A stretch of DNA of 64,000 nucleotides from Siphonodentalium dalli (GCA_032622095.1 CP136067.1:91134707-91198706); one strand, 5' to 3'; shown: positions 47,771-61,451, counted from the stretch's first letter. The notes: generated by a model from the letters alone, not told the origin. A program made the numbers and translations.

Positions 47771-50700
47771 TAATTTATAATCGTATAGCGCAAACAGAGG
47801 CGAATTGAATAGAGTTGCATTAATACTAATGGGATTGCAGTAATTGGTCAAGCTGTGGTGATATAAGAATTTGATGATTTAACGCGTGTTTAAAATGGGT
47901 TTCAAATGTGAGTACGGATAAATAGGTTGATCTAGCGATGCCTGAATTATCGTTGTTCGAGGACATAACGTTTTGGTAGTAGAATCATGATGAATATCCA
48001 TTACACGTATATCGCGAAGAGAAGTTGGAATAGTATGTGTATCCGGGGATATATGGTTGAAACTAAGAATCTGTGTTTATAATCTGATGTCATAGTTACG
48101 AGAATGATGAACACGATATGTGGAGGTGTCAGTGTCAATAGTTTGTCGTTGGTCGGTAATATTGTTTGTATATTGGTAATTGTGACGCTGTGTGTCCACA
48201 AACGCTTGGTTGAAACTGGATGTGCGCAGATAGTTTTCCTGATTATGTGAATAATAATGAACATGATTTCTGGAAATATCTTCAGTTTGGGTGCTCGTGG
48301 ATGAGTAGTTGGTCGGTGATGATTGATTTCGGTCGGTCTGTTGGCTGTGGTCGTCTAGATGTTGTTATGACTTCAAGTTGTGTAATATTACGGCGCATCG
48401 TGCTCACACCACCATCAATACTACACGTATGTGGCAGACCGACCCGAGTGTCGGAGTAGTGATGCTATATAGATAAAGAGACTCAAGGTGGAACTGAGTA
48501 ACCGTAATTAATGGTGGAATTTTAATTTCTTATAGTGGTATGTCTATTTAATGATATATTTGGATACTTAGACACCACAGTATGATCCTGCTGTTATGTT
48601 CATACTCCATGGCCACATATGGGAGCTGACTTCACAGTGTAATTGTCACCATTGGGGACAACAATCATGCGAGGTTCCCATGAAGGAGCCGATCACCTAG
48701 TATTTGGGTCTGCGTCTTACTTATATGGATATTGATATTAGATTGAAGATTATGGGAATTGAAGTTTTTTATTTAGTATTAGTGTAAATATTGAATGATG
48801 CATTTGGTAATATATCTTACGGTTGGTCCTGCTGTTTTGATCATATCCAGTCTGATTAAAATCAGATTCGAACTGGCTTCGCAGCACAGAGTCTGGCGAA
48901 TTTAGCTCTGTGTCACAATAGATTCGATTTGAATGACTTCTGCATGCGCTCGGGGGACCTGGTGGTCAAGTCGTCAGAGTACTCAGTGCGCTGATGAAGC
49001 TTGTTCTAACCCCGACAAGCGCGGATTTGATCCGCGCAAAATGAGGGTAACGATTAGTCAGTTGCTTTCCAGGGTCGGTGGTTTCTACACACATTGGAGA
49101 TGTTTCCCCAGTGAAATTAACCCTATATGCAGGTTCTTTCCTCCATCCGTTAAACTGAAACGTCGTAATATGGCCTAGCGGCCGTAACGACGATAAACCC
49201 AAATCACCCACCTAATATACATGCGATCGTGCAGTATGTTGTCACAGCGCATACACATATTTACGAATAACATTTATATCAATCGCTTCAAACTGGTGCA
49301 TGTACTCATCGCATATGCCTTCACTGTTTACGTAAATTTATGAGACAAGCACCAGTGAAATAAGTCTAAATCCTCAGACGCGGCCACTACGCGGAATTCG
49401 CCGTGATCCGATCAGAAACTGATACCATGTAAGCACCACAAACTCAATGCCATTGACGATAGCTAGTGTTAAGAATATGCGGTTAGCTTTATATTTATTT
49501 TACATCATTATAACATAAGGTGATGAGCGGAGATTTGGTGAATTATTTACCCAAATTATTTAATTATAACTACTTTCAAAAATGATGTAATGGTGTACTT
49601 CAGCAGACCTATTCAGCTAATGTCACTTGGTGTGTTCATGGAGATTCAACTGTTTTTAATCCAATAAACATATGTGTTATTTTCACTGTTTTTGGTGTTA
49701 AATCTAACCGAAAAGCACACAATTTATAACTGTTTCCAATGATTTTATTTAGTTTTGTTGCAATGCATTTAAACAAATTAAAACAATATTTACTGATTGC
49801 AAAAACTAGTTTTAAGTTATTGCTGAAATATGGGTATATAGTGGCAGCTTGGATTCAAATATGCGATTGATTTGGTTGGGGGGACTAACACTTGATATAT
49901 CGATAAATGAAGATTCGGTGTACAAATGGTGGGTTTTTTTATCGATAAGGATTGATATTGAAGCGGACGATATATATTTACCTGTGCTATTGAGTTGCCC
50001 ATTAATTTAGCCGGTGCTCTCTGTGGTTGTTGTGTTCAGCACCTGTGTTCGAAGTTTTGGAAAAGATTATCCTAGAGCTGTGTATTTTAATTGGAAAATA
50101 TAGCGTTTACTCGATCGACGGGCGTTTGAATTTAAGAATCAATGCGGGCCTTTGTGAATTATAGCCGTTATATGTGAGGAGGTATCTGAACCATTATTAC
50201 ATATGTATTGTTTATCGATGCACATTTTAAAGTGGCGCTCGTTTTAAACTGATGCATGTTTTAATTTATATTTTACTCGTGGGTTGTCGCTAAAGTGTAT
50301 GCAGTACGTAAATGGTGTGTGATCAACAAAACACACAACGCCGTGGATATTGTTCTCGGAGAATTATTCGCGGCTTCCAACTCAATACCGAAAGCTTGAG
50401 TGGCGAGTGTTTCGAGAGCGACAGGGTATTCATCACGGTGGCGGCAGTTTTATCCAACCTTACTGTATACGATGATTCACCGCGACACACGAAGGGTCTA
50501 TGGACAGCCAAATTAACATATACTCAACTATTTGGAGATATCTCTAAATATTTGGAGATATCTTTAAATGATTTGGAGATATCTCTAAATATTAGGAGAT
50601 TTCTCTAAATATTTGGAGATATCTCTAAATCTTTGGAGATATCTCTAAAAATTTGGAGATATATCCAAATCATTTGAAGATATCTCTAAATCGGCACATA

Positions 50701-51200
50701 TCCACAATTAGACTTTTACATTGCACTTATCTCTAACTGAATTAGAGATATCTCCAAATGAATTGAAGATATCTCTAATTCATTTAAGAATGAGCTCTTT
50801 TTGGACATATTTGTCATAAAATACTTCTCCATATATCTTTAAATATTTGGAGATATCTCTAAATATTTGGAGATATATCCAAATCATTTGAAGATATCTC
50901 TAAATCGGCACATAACCACACTTAGACTTTTACATTGCACTTATCTCTAAATGAATTAGAGATATCTCCAAATGAATTGAAGATATCTCTAATTCATTTA
51001 AGGATGAGCTCTTTTTTGACATATTTGTCATAAAATACTTCTCCATATATCTTTAAATATTTGGAGATATCTCAAAATATTTGGAGATATCTCTAAATGT
51101 TTTGAGATATCTCCAAATGAATTAGAGATATTACCAAATATTTGGAGATATCTCTAAATCGACATATCCACGTAATTAAGTACTTCTCCATAAGTCGATT
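47771..51200. repeat. Composite repeat, copy 3 (3.4 kb)
   Basis: Follows copy 2 directly and contains all shared blocks, including the TGTACTTCAGCAGACC block and the GCGGGCCTTTGTGAATT block. It differs from copy 1 at scattered single bases. Its satellite is internally duplicated (about 50.8-51.0 kb repeats 51.0-51.2 kb). Confidence 0.85.
48951..49204 (+). mobile_element. The same SINE in composite copy 3
   Basis: Third copy at the equivalent position, again near-identical, with the GGATTTGATCC form of the B box. Confidence 0.7.
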
Positions 51201-51320
51201 TGAAGATATCTCTAATTCATTTGAAGATATCTCTAAATAATTGGAGATATCTCCAAATAATTGGAGATATCTTCAAATGAATTAGAGATATATATAAATC
51301 GAATTTGAGATATATATAAA
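50527..51320. repeat. AGATATCTCT palindromic satellite, array 3 (expanded)
   Basis: The longest array. The section from GGCACATATCCACA to the CATAAAATACTTCTCC word is duplicated within it, and extra units run past the usual end to about 51320. Confidence 0.9.
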
Positions 51321-52480
51321 TCAACTTATCCACAATTCAAATTTGAAACGAACATAATTATCTATAATTAAAATATTATAATAATAAATTCTCCCCTTCA
51401 TTTCAACTCGCGATTGATTTTCTGATTACGTGTACACAAGCGGTTCTGCTCGCATCTGTCTAGCTAAAACGAGCTATCACCTGCCCTGAATAACTTTGTT
51501 TTAGCGGATTTTGATGCGAGGCGACGTCATCATGTGTCCATCTGGGTGCGATATTTTTAATGCTAAAATTACACAACATGAAATGAGTCGCGAAGCGGTT
51601 GTCAATGACGCTTCGTTTGCGTAAAACGAATCGTGGAAAAAGTAGCAAAGCAAATTTAATACTATTAGACAGACTCTGTGTTGATCTAGTACTATCACCA
51701 CATATGAAGTTATGAATTAGGTATAGTAATATATTGACAATGAAATTATGGGATAAATATTGGACATTGTATCAGTTTGACTTTCTTGTCCATTTGTATT
51801 GCGGTGCTCAACTTCAAGTTCAACGTTAAGATCATGAAAATGAATGCAAGAAACTGTTGAAATTGATATCCGATATCTTTTGACACGTCAATCAAGTCAG
51901 TGAAGTTATGATTATATATCATTATACCTATACACACACAGCGCATGTATCTAGCGCCAGTGTAAAATCAACATTGATCTCATCTTGGAGTGAGCTAAAA
52001 GTAAAATTAATTATGCGTGTCTTACTGTATAGTCTACTGTAACTGTCGACATACCGGTACCATAGGATACAAGACAACTAAGATGCATGCATCAGGTCGG
52101 CCGTGAACTATCTACCATAGAATTGTTGTAGCTATCGATTATACATTTTGAAACACCTGTCTGTCTGTATGTATGTGTGTATGCATGAATGCATGTGTGT
52201 ATGTGTTATAGACTCTAACACTGCTCGAATTTGGTATTTAACGTGTCAACTTGACCTCGCTCATAGGCATGTTTCTGGACCTTGACCGATCCGACTAAAA
52301 ATTTGTGTGTAGGACTACTTCGATCCCGGGAGCAATATGGACGGGTCCAATTTCACGTGGGACCATGTTCTCGAACGTGCTGATATAGGCATGTTTCTGG
52401 ACCAATTGAACAATAGTTTGGCCGGACGCTGTATATACTGGGTACTGTCCAGATGGAGGCGATCACAAAAAAATCCCTAA
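51321..52480. other. No gene seen
   Basis: AT-rich, with a TGTA/TGTC-rich stretch at 52160-52210. TAGGCATGTTTCTGGACC occurs at about 52266 and 52386, a two-copy repeat of about 120 bp that leads into a Helitron-like end at 52512. Confidence 0.4.
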
Positions 52481-52483
52481 CTA

Positions 52484-52512
52484 GCCCGAACGAAGTCGAG
52501 TACATCAGCTAG
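52484..52512 (+). mobile_element. Helitron-like 3' terminus
   Basis: CCCGAACGAAGTCGAG (imperfect hairpin) followed by ACATCAGCTAGT, with the CTAG at 52509-52512 then T. It is related to the end at 53009. Confidence 0.45.
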
Positions 52513-52579
52513 TCTAATATATATTTTAGACATTGGTCTGTATGTTTGTCTGTTAGCTATGGCCGGGAAAACTGCCTGA

Positions 52580-53012
52580 TAGATTTGACGAAATTTGATA
52601 CCTAGGGGATATTATTTCCAGGGAGTATTTTGGATGGGTCAATTGTTGATCCCGACCTGACTTTGACATTCAAAAAGATCAATTCAAGGTCAAATCTGGT
52701 AAAACGTAAGTATTTCAACGAAATTTGATACCTACTGTTACTTTTGTCCCAGGAGTGTTTCGGGTGGGTCATATCATGACCCTGACCTGATCTTGACATT
52801 CAAAATTGTCAATTCAAGGTCAAATCGGGTAAAGCAGGGCGGATTTCGACGGGTAATTTTGTCGTGACTTTTGTCCGGGGAGTGTTTTGGACGGGTCAAA
52901 TCGTGACCCCGACATGACATTCACCTTTAAAATAGTCAATTCAAGGTTAAATCGCGCAATTCTCCGAAAATCAGAGGGGAACATCCCGGACGAAGTCGGG
53001 TCCACCAGCTAC
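52580..53012 (+). mobile_element. Helitron-like element carrying the 130-bp array
   Basis: Three to four degenerate units of the family at 1443-1975 (TTTGACGAAATTTGATACCT, GGGAGTGTTTTGGA, TCAATTCAAGGTCAAAT), then a hairpin CCCGGACGAAGTCGGG (52985-53000) and TCCACCAGCTACT. The hairpin, the short spacer and the CTA[G/C] end match a Helitron 3' end, one base off the canonical CTAG. Confidence 0.6.
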
Positions 53013-53259
53013 TATTATATATTTCTAGATTTAGTTACAAACTAAATACCTGTATATTGTACAAAGAAATGTTTGACAAATATATCTGTATCAATATTAG
53101 CATGCGGGTCATTAAAATAGATACGACGAAAAAAAATTTGAAGGGTACATGTATCAGGTAAATTTTTATATTTCAAATGATGACAGGAATGCGGAAAGTT
53201 GAAGTACCTACGTAATACTGGCTATCCGCATGAAGAGATATACATGTATATAAAAACCA

Positions 53260-54540
53260 AAATAGAAGATGACTGCTGGCGACAATGTTTTCCAAAAAAA
53301 ATTCAAAGCATTCGATAGCTCCCATCTAGTTGTCAGCCCGAAGATCAATATGAAGTTTGGTGACTATCAGATGAGGGATATGTCTGTACAGTTGCTAAAC
53401 AATTCAGTCATGCAAAAGAGGATCAAAGAGTAAGATACCAAATTGCTGCCTGTGGTAATGTTTTTAACGAAATTCGGGAAAATTAGATTACTCTCACGCT
53501 GGTTATCCAGAAGATCATTGTGGAATCTCGTGACGATCGGACAAGGGGTGTCATCTGTAGGATCAACCAAATTATTTAGCCATAAAAATAGTAAAATTGA
53601 AGATCACCGCTGGCAGTGATGTCTTCACAAGGACAGTTTGAGAACAAAATATGGCTCACATCTAGCGGTGACCCAAAATATCCACATGAGAAAAAGTTCT
53701 CCAATAAAAGCTGGCTGCAGGGTGCGCCAATTGATTCAAATTCGAAATTTAGCAGGGTGTACTGCTTGTGGCCATGTTTTCCCCGCAAATTTGATATACT
53801 GATGGACAAAACCACTGAATCCGTTGAATCAATATACATGTATACATGGATTAATTTATATGCATTGGTATACACAGTACTGGTATATAAAGGTACTGAA
53901 AATAACTATATTACTAGTATACATAAAATAAACCATATGTCATGGCTATGGGTTCATGACAGCTGAGAACTTGGTGTGAATTAAAGAGTGGTGGTTTCTC
54001 AAGCATATCTAACCCTCCACGTTAGAAACATGCCATTAAATGTCATAAGTATAATCTAGCTTGAGGACAGAAGTGATCCATAAAACCCCCCTTAATTCAA
54101 CCAGGTCCTCGCGCGATGTATGGTCGATCACATGATGATCTAGGGGGGGGGGGGTTAGAATTGTTGTATAAAAACAGCACTGCGTGTAAATATAAAATAA
54201 AATAGTGCTACATCTTATTACAGATTATTGCCATATATAATCAGTGATTATACAGACAGTCTGACAAAATAAAGTTTCAGTGACACTCTATCCGAAGAGG
54301 GGAATAATTTCATCTCTTACAGTCAATGGAGCAATTATGAATCTGGAAAGGTGAAATTTCTAAGTAATACTAGATATCGACATAACGCGATAACATATAA
54401 CGTAAATGCAATATGGCCGCTGGCGACCATTTTTTCCTATGAAATTAAAAAAATATTTGATGGCTCTCATCTGATAGATCAATATCAAGATAATTATAAA
54501 GTTTGGTGATGATCGGATGAGTGAAGTGGACTGTGGTCTG
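53260..54540. repeat. Diverged repeat with GCTGGCGACAATGTTTTCC words
   Basis: Old copies near 53262, 53592, 53750 and 54410 share GATGACTGCTGGC-like and TCTCATCTGATAG-like pieces. Open frames across it are not credible genes. Confidence 0.5.
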
Positions 54541-55600
54541 TGCTAAACGGTTTGGTAATGCTTAAAAAGATTCTTACCTTAATATTTTTATGTTCACTTT
54601 ATAAACTTCACTGAGTCATCGTTGTCATGTATTGAGTTTGATATCTTTTGTTAACAGTTTATAAATTATGTATGTCTCGTGTTCGTTATTATATTATATA
54701 CACTTTATAGTGTGTTTTCAGAACAAACAAAAAAATGAATAAAATCAACAAATTTGTAAATTTAAAAACAATTCAAACGTTGTTGTATTCCATGCCCCAG
54801 CCCGGACATATACACCAAATTTCAATAATATTCATTGAGAAACAACGGACAAAACGCTATATAACACCCGTATACATATTTTATTCCGAGCCAGACTCAT
54901 CCTCGGGTACATGTTATAGTAGGTACCGAATTGACACACGTCGACTGGGGCGAGTTGGCCCTGGGGCGATTAGGCCGATTCCGTCACATTCTATAATTTA
55001 CCGTATGTATCCGTTTACGCGTAGTTTACTTTAGAAAGTTCCGCAATTAATACCGTAAATAGAGCGACCATATTTGACAGAGAATGCCTCTGTTATTGAT
55101 TATCAAGTTGCTATACATTAAAAACGACAAATCCACATGCTCGTTCAAGCGCAGTAGTCTATTTTCCCCATGTTAAAGGACATCCACAAATACTAAATAA
55201 CGCTAACCTACTGCCGAATGTTTTACACGACAACTGTTAACATATTTGGGCTGAATTCATCTGACGCGGTATTATTCCTCAAAATAAACAACAAAACCAT
55301 CGTTACTTGGAAATGTAGTTTGGGCTAACATTTACATAAATCCTCCACATCATTTATTCGACACACACGTCAGATGAAAAACAGACATGAAGTAACCGGC
55401 CAAATTGGCCGAAATGACATTTCGTGGTCATCAGCAAATAAATGTGTTTTTTTCCCACTGCTTTTCTGCGTATTCAGAGAGGCATCATTGCATGTTGAAA
55501 TAAATTTCATACAAGGAGTCTGTCTATATGAGGATCTGTCAGGTCCTAATTGACTTCAAATCATTTAGGAACAGCTAACTATATCTATAGTTGCGAATGG
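54541..55600. other. No gene seen
   Basis: The 99-codon plus-strand frame at 54735-55034 has no recognisable domain. The sequence is otherwise unremarkable. Confidence 0.35.
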
Positions 55601-55689
55601 CTGTCAGTCTGTCTGTCTGTGTTATATAGAAATTCACAGGGGACCACCTAGCTGGCAGAAAATGGGTCTAATAGGGATAACTTTTTACG

Positions 55690-57310
55690 CGAGAAAGATA
55701 ATGGCGAGGGTTAGAATTTTCTAAAGTGACGCCGTTGTTGTCAGGGGCAGATAAGGGGGAGGGCAGAAAAAAATGTCGCCGATTGCCACCAAACTTATAT
55801 ATAATCATCCCCATAATATGAGAAATCTAATGGTGTGGTTTAAATATTTCAAACGTCGCGCCGTTCGCGTCAGGGATGCACGGAATGGGAGAGGGGCACT
55901 AAAATTGATCAAAATAATTTTAGCGCCGAATTCCACCACATTGATGCACATTCTTCTGAGATCTTCTCCATGATACAAGGAATTTTATTGTGTGATGTAA
56001 AGTCGCCAGATTTGTGTCGTTGGGATGAGAGATTTGGGGGTGGGAGCGGTGGGTGGGTACTAAATCTGATAAGAATTGGTTTAGTCGCCGATTGCCACGA
56101 AACTTATACAAATGCATCCCCATGGTATGAGGTGTCTAATGGCGTGGCTTAAACATGTCAAAAGTGTCGTCATTCGAGTCAGGGGTGCACTGAAAGGGAG
56201 CGGGGCACCAAAATTGATACACAATATTTTTAGCGCAAATTTCCACCAAATTGATACACATTCTGATCCATGATATGAGGAATCTAATCGTGTGATTTTA
56301 AAGACGTCATATTGGTGCTGCTTTAGTGAGAGATGGGGGTTGGATTGGCACTAAATTTGATAAAAATGTGTTTAGTCGCGGATTAGCACCAAACTTATAA
56401 TATTAATCTCCATGATATCAGGAGTCTAATTGTGTTATTTAAAGATGTCAAAAGTGGGGACATTCGAGTCAGGGGTGCCAAGAGGATGAGAGGGACACAA
56501 ACATTGATAAACAATATGTTTAGCGCCGATTTCCACCTGATTGATACATATTATTCTCCGTGATACGAATAATCTAATCGTGTGGTTTAAATGCGCCAAA
56601 TTGGTGCCTTTTTGGGTGAGAAATATGCAATGGTGGCCCTAAATTTGTATACTCGCCAATTTTCATAAATTTGATATATATTCATCTCTATAATGAGTCT
56701 AAGTGTGTGGTTTAATGGTGTCAAAAGTGGCGCCGCTTGAGTCCGAAATAGGGACGGGAGGGTCACCAAAAACTTATAAAAATATGTTTAGTGCCAATTA
56801 CCATAAAATTGTCGTTGTTGGTGTCAGGGGTGGGGCTATTTTAGCGCAGTTTTGTATATAAGATGGTGTATGTACATCCCACCGAAAGCCAATGACTGGC
56901 GGTAGCGCATGTTTTCGACCAAATTGATATATTATTCTTCTCCGTGATACGAGGAAATAAAGGTGTGATTTAAAGACGGGAAATCGGTGCCGTTTGGGTG
57001 AGAGATGGAGGGGGGGGGGGTAATAACTATGATAATAATTTGTTTAGTTGCTGATTACCACCAAACTTATATATAATCATCTCCTTTATATAATGCATGC
57101 ACGTTGTTTAAATATGACAGAAGTGGCGCGGTTCAAGTCAAGTCAAGGGGAGTTGCACAAAAGTTGATACAAATATATTTAGCACTGATTCCACCAAATT
57201 CATGCACGTTCTTCTCTAATGATATGATGAATTAAATCACATTTGGTGTCGTTTTGGGTCATGGATGGCGAGAGGAGATTCACTAGCATTTAAAAGATTG
57301 TTCAATTCGC
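55690..57310. repeat. Alternating tandem array of about 150 bp (300-bp dimer)
   Basis: About ten units alternate between an A type (GTCGCCGATTGCCACCAAAC, near 55784, 56083, 56375, 56655, 57046) and a B type (AGCGCCGATTTCCACCAAAT, near 55923, 56231, 56523, 56920, 57180). Both continue with CATGATATGAGGAATCTAAT and GTGTGGTTTAAA. A TGTCTGTCTGTCTG tract at about 55605 precedes it. Confidence 0.8.
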
Positions 57311-57324
57311 CGATATCGAACAAT

Positions 57325-60315
57325 GTTTTTATTTTTTATTTTATTCGAATCAAAAACATCAACATGTATTTACAAATTGTGGCAATAAGGTAATACATTG
57401 TTAAAATATCTGTTGACAAATAATAGTTTTATTTTTATTTTTGGTTGGAATGTGTTGCACATGCAATCTCAGAGTAAAGAATAAGCTACATCTCACCGAG
57501 ACCCGGTTGACATTGATTTGTCAGCAGAGTCTCGGTGACACCCAGCCCATTCCACCCCTATAATATTGCAGGCTCCACATACCCATATGCGTGCTAACAG
57601 TTAATGCCACAGTGTAGTATATGATGCTTTATAAAGTGTAAAGGGATAAATTTCAAGAGTATATATCTAACTCTGTAAATTCATTTATAAAAGTTGGATG
57701 CTTTGTTATGTGTAATTTAGATGCGAAGTGACTGAATTTTATTGGCTAACTGACATAGAAGACACATAGCAACTCTAAAGTCTAATTACCATGATGTCTT
57801 CTTCTATATTATGCATATGTATCTAAACCGAATTTTCGCATAATTACAAATGGCCATTTAAATAGATATTTAAATAACATAAATAACTGTTAGTTGAAAT
57901 TCGTGCGATTGTCATGAGCTCATATACCATATTATTTTGTTCAGGTTACCTAAACTAAAAGAAAAATGGATCAGCAATGTGACAAATCATTTATGAACAG
58001 GTTTTCTATTAATTTCCACCTTTCTTGGAACAAATTTTCTTTTTTGGAGGCGAAGTTTTTCAGGGGAACAGTTTCAATATTTTTATAAAATTTTAGCCAT
58101 TCTAGTAAGCCAACAGGTGAGGGCAACGGTTCTCTCATCTTACATGATTATATGTAACGTTCGAATAAAAGTATACATATGTTGATTATTTATGTATTAC
58201 AGTCATTTGACCTGTAAAGTCCAAATATCACATTTTCTAGTGATATATCCAAGTTTATTCCACAAACTTCTAGTTTTTGCTTCAGCACTGCTGTAACAAC
58301 ACTGATTTTGATATCGAGCATTCATATAAAAGATGTAAGATTTAATTGTTTCTCTTCCTGACTGACAGAAGGTACACATTTCAGTCTCTGATAGATTACA
58401 CTGGAAAAGTTTGGCATTAGTATAAAGGATAATTTGGTTTATTTGTATTGGAATGAGATAAGACTAGTATCATTGGTGAGTTTATATATGTTTAAATAAA
58501 TAGCTTTCCAGTCTGGGGGAATTGTTGTTTTTAACTTTCCTTCCCATTTCTGCTGTGTAACTTTACTTGTGGTAGAAGAGTTCTTTAAAAATTGTGGATA
58601 ACATGTATGGCAAGCTTTGTCACATTTTATCAGTTTTTATATGTTATGATTGGTCACACGGCTGAGACTCTTGTTTTCTTTTGCATATGCATTCCAAGCT
58701 CGGGATAAAGCAGATATCAGTCCTTAATAGGTGGTGAAAGGTGTATTGATGTTGTATGTTTAACATAATTATTCATAACTTAATAAGCCTAAGCCCTCTT
58801 TCATTCGATCATTTATATAATATATATTATTTTCTATCCACTGTCTATTAAAGAACATCTTCTTATTGATACAGATTTTAAAATTATAATATAAAGGTTC
58901 ACATGGGATATCTAAAGGGGTTGTGGTATCATTATGCTGAAGGAATGCCCATGCATGAAATACATCTTTCCAAAATGGATTATCTTTTTTGCCCATTGCT
59001 TCAAGACCTTCTATTCGAAGATTCCACACTTTTGACCTCCCAATGGTTCCAATTCATCAATGATTAGAGTTTTCCAACTAGCTTCAATTTGAGGATCTAA
59101 AAGTTTTTTTATCCATGTCATTTTAAGTGCTTTACAGAACGAATCTAGGTGGGGGATTTTAAACCCCCTTCTTCAATGTTATTGATGATCACGTCACGTT
59201 TTACTTTGTCTTTTTTCCCAGACCACAGAAAGTTAAAAAAAGTTTTTGTATTTTTTCTGATAATTCTTGAGAGGGTGAGGGTAATACCGTAATACAGTGG
59301 GTTAATATAGGCAGGGCAAGTGTCTTTACAACAGTTGTTTTGCCATATAAACTAAGGTTTCTAAAGGACCAGTCATTTAGCAAGTTTTCGATCTTCTTTA
59401 GCTTTGTTTTATAATTGTTTTCAATGAACGTTTCATTGAATAGGTTATATTCAATTCCAAGTATCGTGAAAGCCTGATTGTGATTCCATAGTATATTTTG
59501 ATCTGTATTTATTTCTTCACCACAACCCCTTTTTGCCCCAATCCATACCGCTTGTGTTTTATCAAAATTCAATTTTAAACCTGAAATGGCCTCAAATGCG
59601 CTAAAAGTATTTAATTCAGTGTTCATAGATTTTGATCATCTTGGAGAAAGAGGGTTATGTCATCTGAATATTGGGTCAAGGTATATTCAGAGTTATTAAA
59701 TTGTATTCCTTTTATATCAGGGTTAAATTTTAAACAGGCACTAAGAATTTCTACGCACAAAATAAATAAGTACAGAGACAGCGGTTAACCCCTCTAAAAA
59801 TATCTATTTTATTTGATACGTTACCATTATTTATAACGTAGATATAGGTATTGGTGTAGAATGTTTTATACATGTTTCATTGATGGGCCAAAATTGAAGA
59901 AGTCAATACATTTTTGTATAAAATCCCACCACAGAGAATCAAAGGCTTTTACAAAATCTAAAATCATTAGTATTCCAGGTGCATCATTTTTTTCACATTT
60001 TTCAATCATATCTAATATCAGTCTTGTTGATTCGCCTATGTTTCGCCCTGACATGAATCCAAATTGTGTACCACTAATTAGCTTTGGTAAGTACTTTTTC
60101 ATTCTATTTGCTATAACAGCTGATGCTATTTTTGTATCAACATTAAGAAGAGAAATGGGTCTCCAATTTTTCAGATAGTGTTTACATTTGTTTGGCTTTG
60201 GAATACAGGTGATTACTCCACAGCGTTGAGTTATTGACAGTTCTTGGTTTGAGTAACCATCATTGAGAGAGTTTATAACAAATTGACCAAGATATTTCCA
60301 GAAATATTTATAAAA
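57325..60315 (-). mobile_element. 5'-truncated, decayed non-LTR retrotransposon (LINE), L1/Tx1-like
   Basis: From right to left on the minus strand: an RT entry piece with NWRPISLLNVDTKIAS, then GTQFGFMSGRNIGESTRL and ILMILDFVKAFDSL near 59900-60250 (RT motifs with the first catalytic Asp); TQYSDDITLFLQ near 59640-59700 (the catalytic YxDD as YSDD); a thumb region SGLKLNFDKTQAVWIG with LGIEYN at 59201-59626; EEGGLKSPHLDSFCKALK near 59100-59190; and a C-terminal Cys motif, ETEMCTFCQSG-x-ETI, near 58335-58410. Frameshifts separate these pieces. The endonuclease and the start of the RT are missing, so it is a typical 5'-truncated copy. The left end is a T-rich stretch (an A-rich tail on the minus strand) at about 57325-57350. 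The clade is a judgement from the motifs; another LINE clade is possible. Confidence 0.85.
57494..57537 (-). other. Stem-loop in the LINE 3' region
   Basis: CACCGAGAC at 57494-57502 pairs perfectly with GTCTCGGTG at 57529-57537 across a 26-base loop, about 170 bp from the LINE 3' end. LINE 3' stem-loops can be recognised by their own RT; that role is inferred here. Confidence 0.45.
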
Positions 60316-60327
60316 GCTAGCAGTATA

Positions 60328-61380
60328 ATAACAACAACGTTATATATAGTCATCTCCCAGGCCATCTCCATGTCGTTCTAAGGAGTTTTTGGCATTCCGA
60401 TTTCACAATCTCGACAAATGGTGACCGAATTAAGTCACTTGAACAATTATATCTTCTCAACTGTCATATGTATATGGGGATGGAAATCAGGGCATTCCTA
60501 TAATGATATAGCAACACAGATGCATAGAAGAAAGCATTAAAAGTATATTTATATAAATCTATTTAAGAGATATATATATTCATTCAAACTGATGAACCTT
60601 GAATCGTCAGTGGATTGTATATTAGAATGGCTCATGTATATATTATAACACGATTGAGTCTGTTCCATTCTATATAGTTTCCACACAAAAAGTTACAATT
60701 GCCAAGAGCTATGGAAATGTAGAGCAGGCCTGTTCCAAAATAGTGGTCACAGTGTGCAGTCAAATATGGTTACTTCTGAGATAAAGGAAAACGAAGTCCG
60801 TAGCACATGACTTTTCAGGATCCTCCAATAGTGACATCTGACAAGGGTATATCTGCCCGATACAGAGGATTTCTTTCATTTTTTAGAACCGACTCATCGC
60901 CTAACAAAAACAACTTAAAATCTCGCTGTGTCTGGCACATGTAGCATACAAGCATAACATCATTTATTTTAAACCGAAAATGATTAGCCAGTACATAGCA
61001 CCAGAACAGAGGAGCACCTGGGCATATCTTTAAAACATCTGTATCTTCATGATGATATGATCAACTAGATTGATTGATTTATTGATTCATCTCTATGTCA
61101 AACACAATTGTCGTCTTTTATTTTTTCGAACTAATGTGTTTATGATGTTCATGTTCCATGCTATAACGTCTGAAGTATACGCAGTTGTAAATAAATAAAT
61201 ACTTCTTTATTGGTGGAACGGATTAAACGCGATAAAGACAATGATAATCGCTCCGACCTGACAAGTTGAGCCACTACTTATATTCCATGTGTAATAATCA
61301 TGTTTTGTGATGCCATTTGGATATACAATTTATGAGAATATGTGTAACACTTTGAGAGCAAGAGTATTCTCTATTCCCAC
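60328..61380. other. Flank right of the LINE
   Basis: TTATATATAGTCATCTCC at about 60329 resembles the A-type array unit, so the array may resume briefly after the LINE. The rest is unrecognised AT-rich sequence. Confidence 0.35.
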
Positions 61381-61410
61381 CAAATATCCACAGATGGTTT
61401 CACATCAATT

Positions 61411-61441
61411 TAACCTGGGCAATGCCGGGTAACCCTGCTAG
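61411..61441 (+). mobile_element. Helitron-like 3' terminus
   Basis: Hairpin CCTGGGCAATGCCGGG followed by TAACCCTGCTAGT, with the CTAG at 61438-61441. The GGCAATGCC stem and GCTAGT end are typical of Helitron ends in invertebrates. The 5' end was not located. Confidence 0.6.
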
Positions 61442-61451
61442 TAGGCTATAT

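Noticed and set aside
53616-53966. 116-codon plus-strand frame
   Set aside because: It crosses diverged repeat units and is opposed by a 99-codon frame on the other strand; no domain seen.
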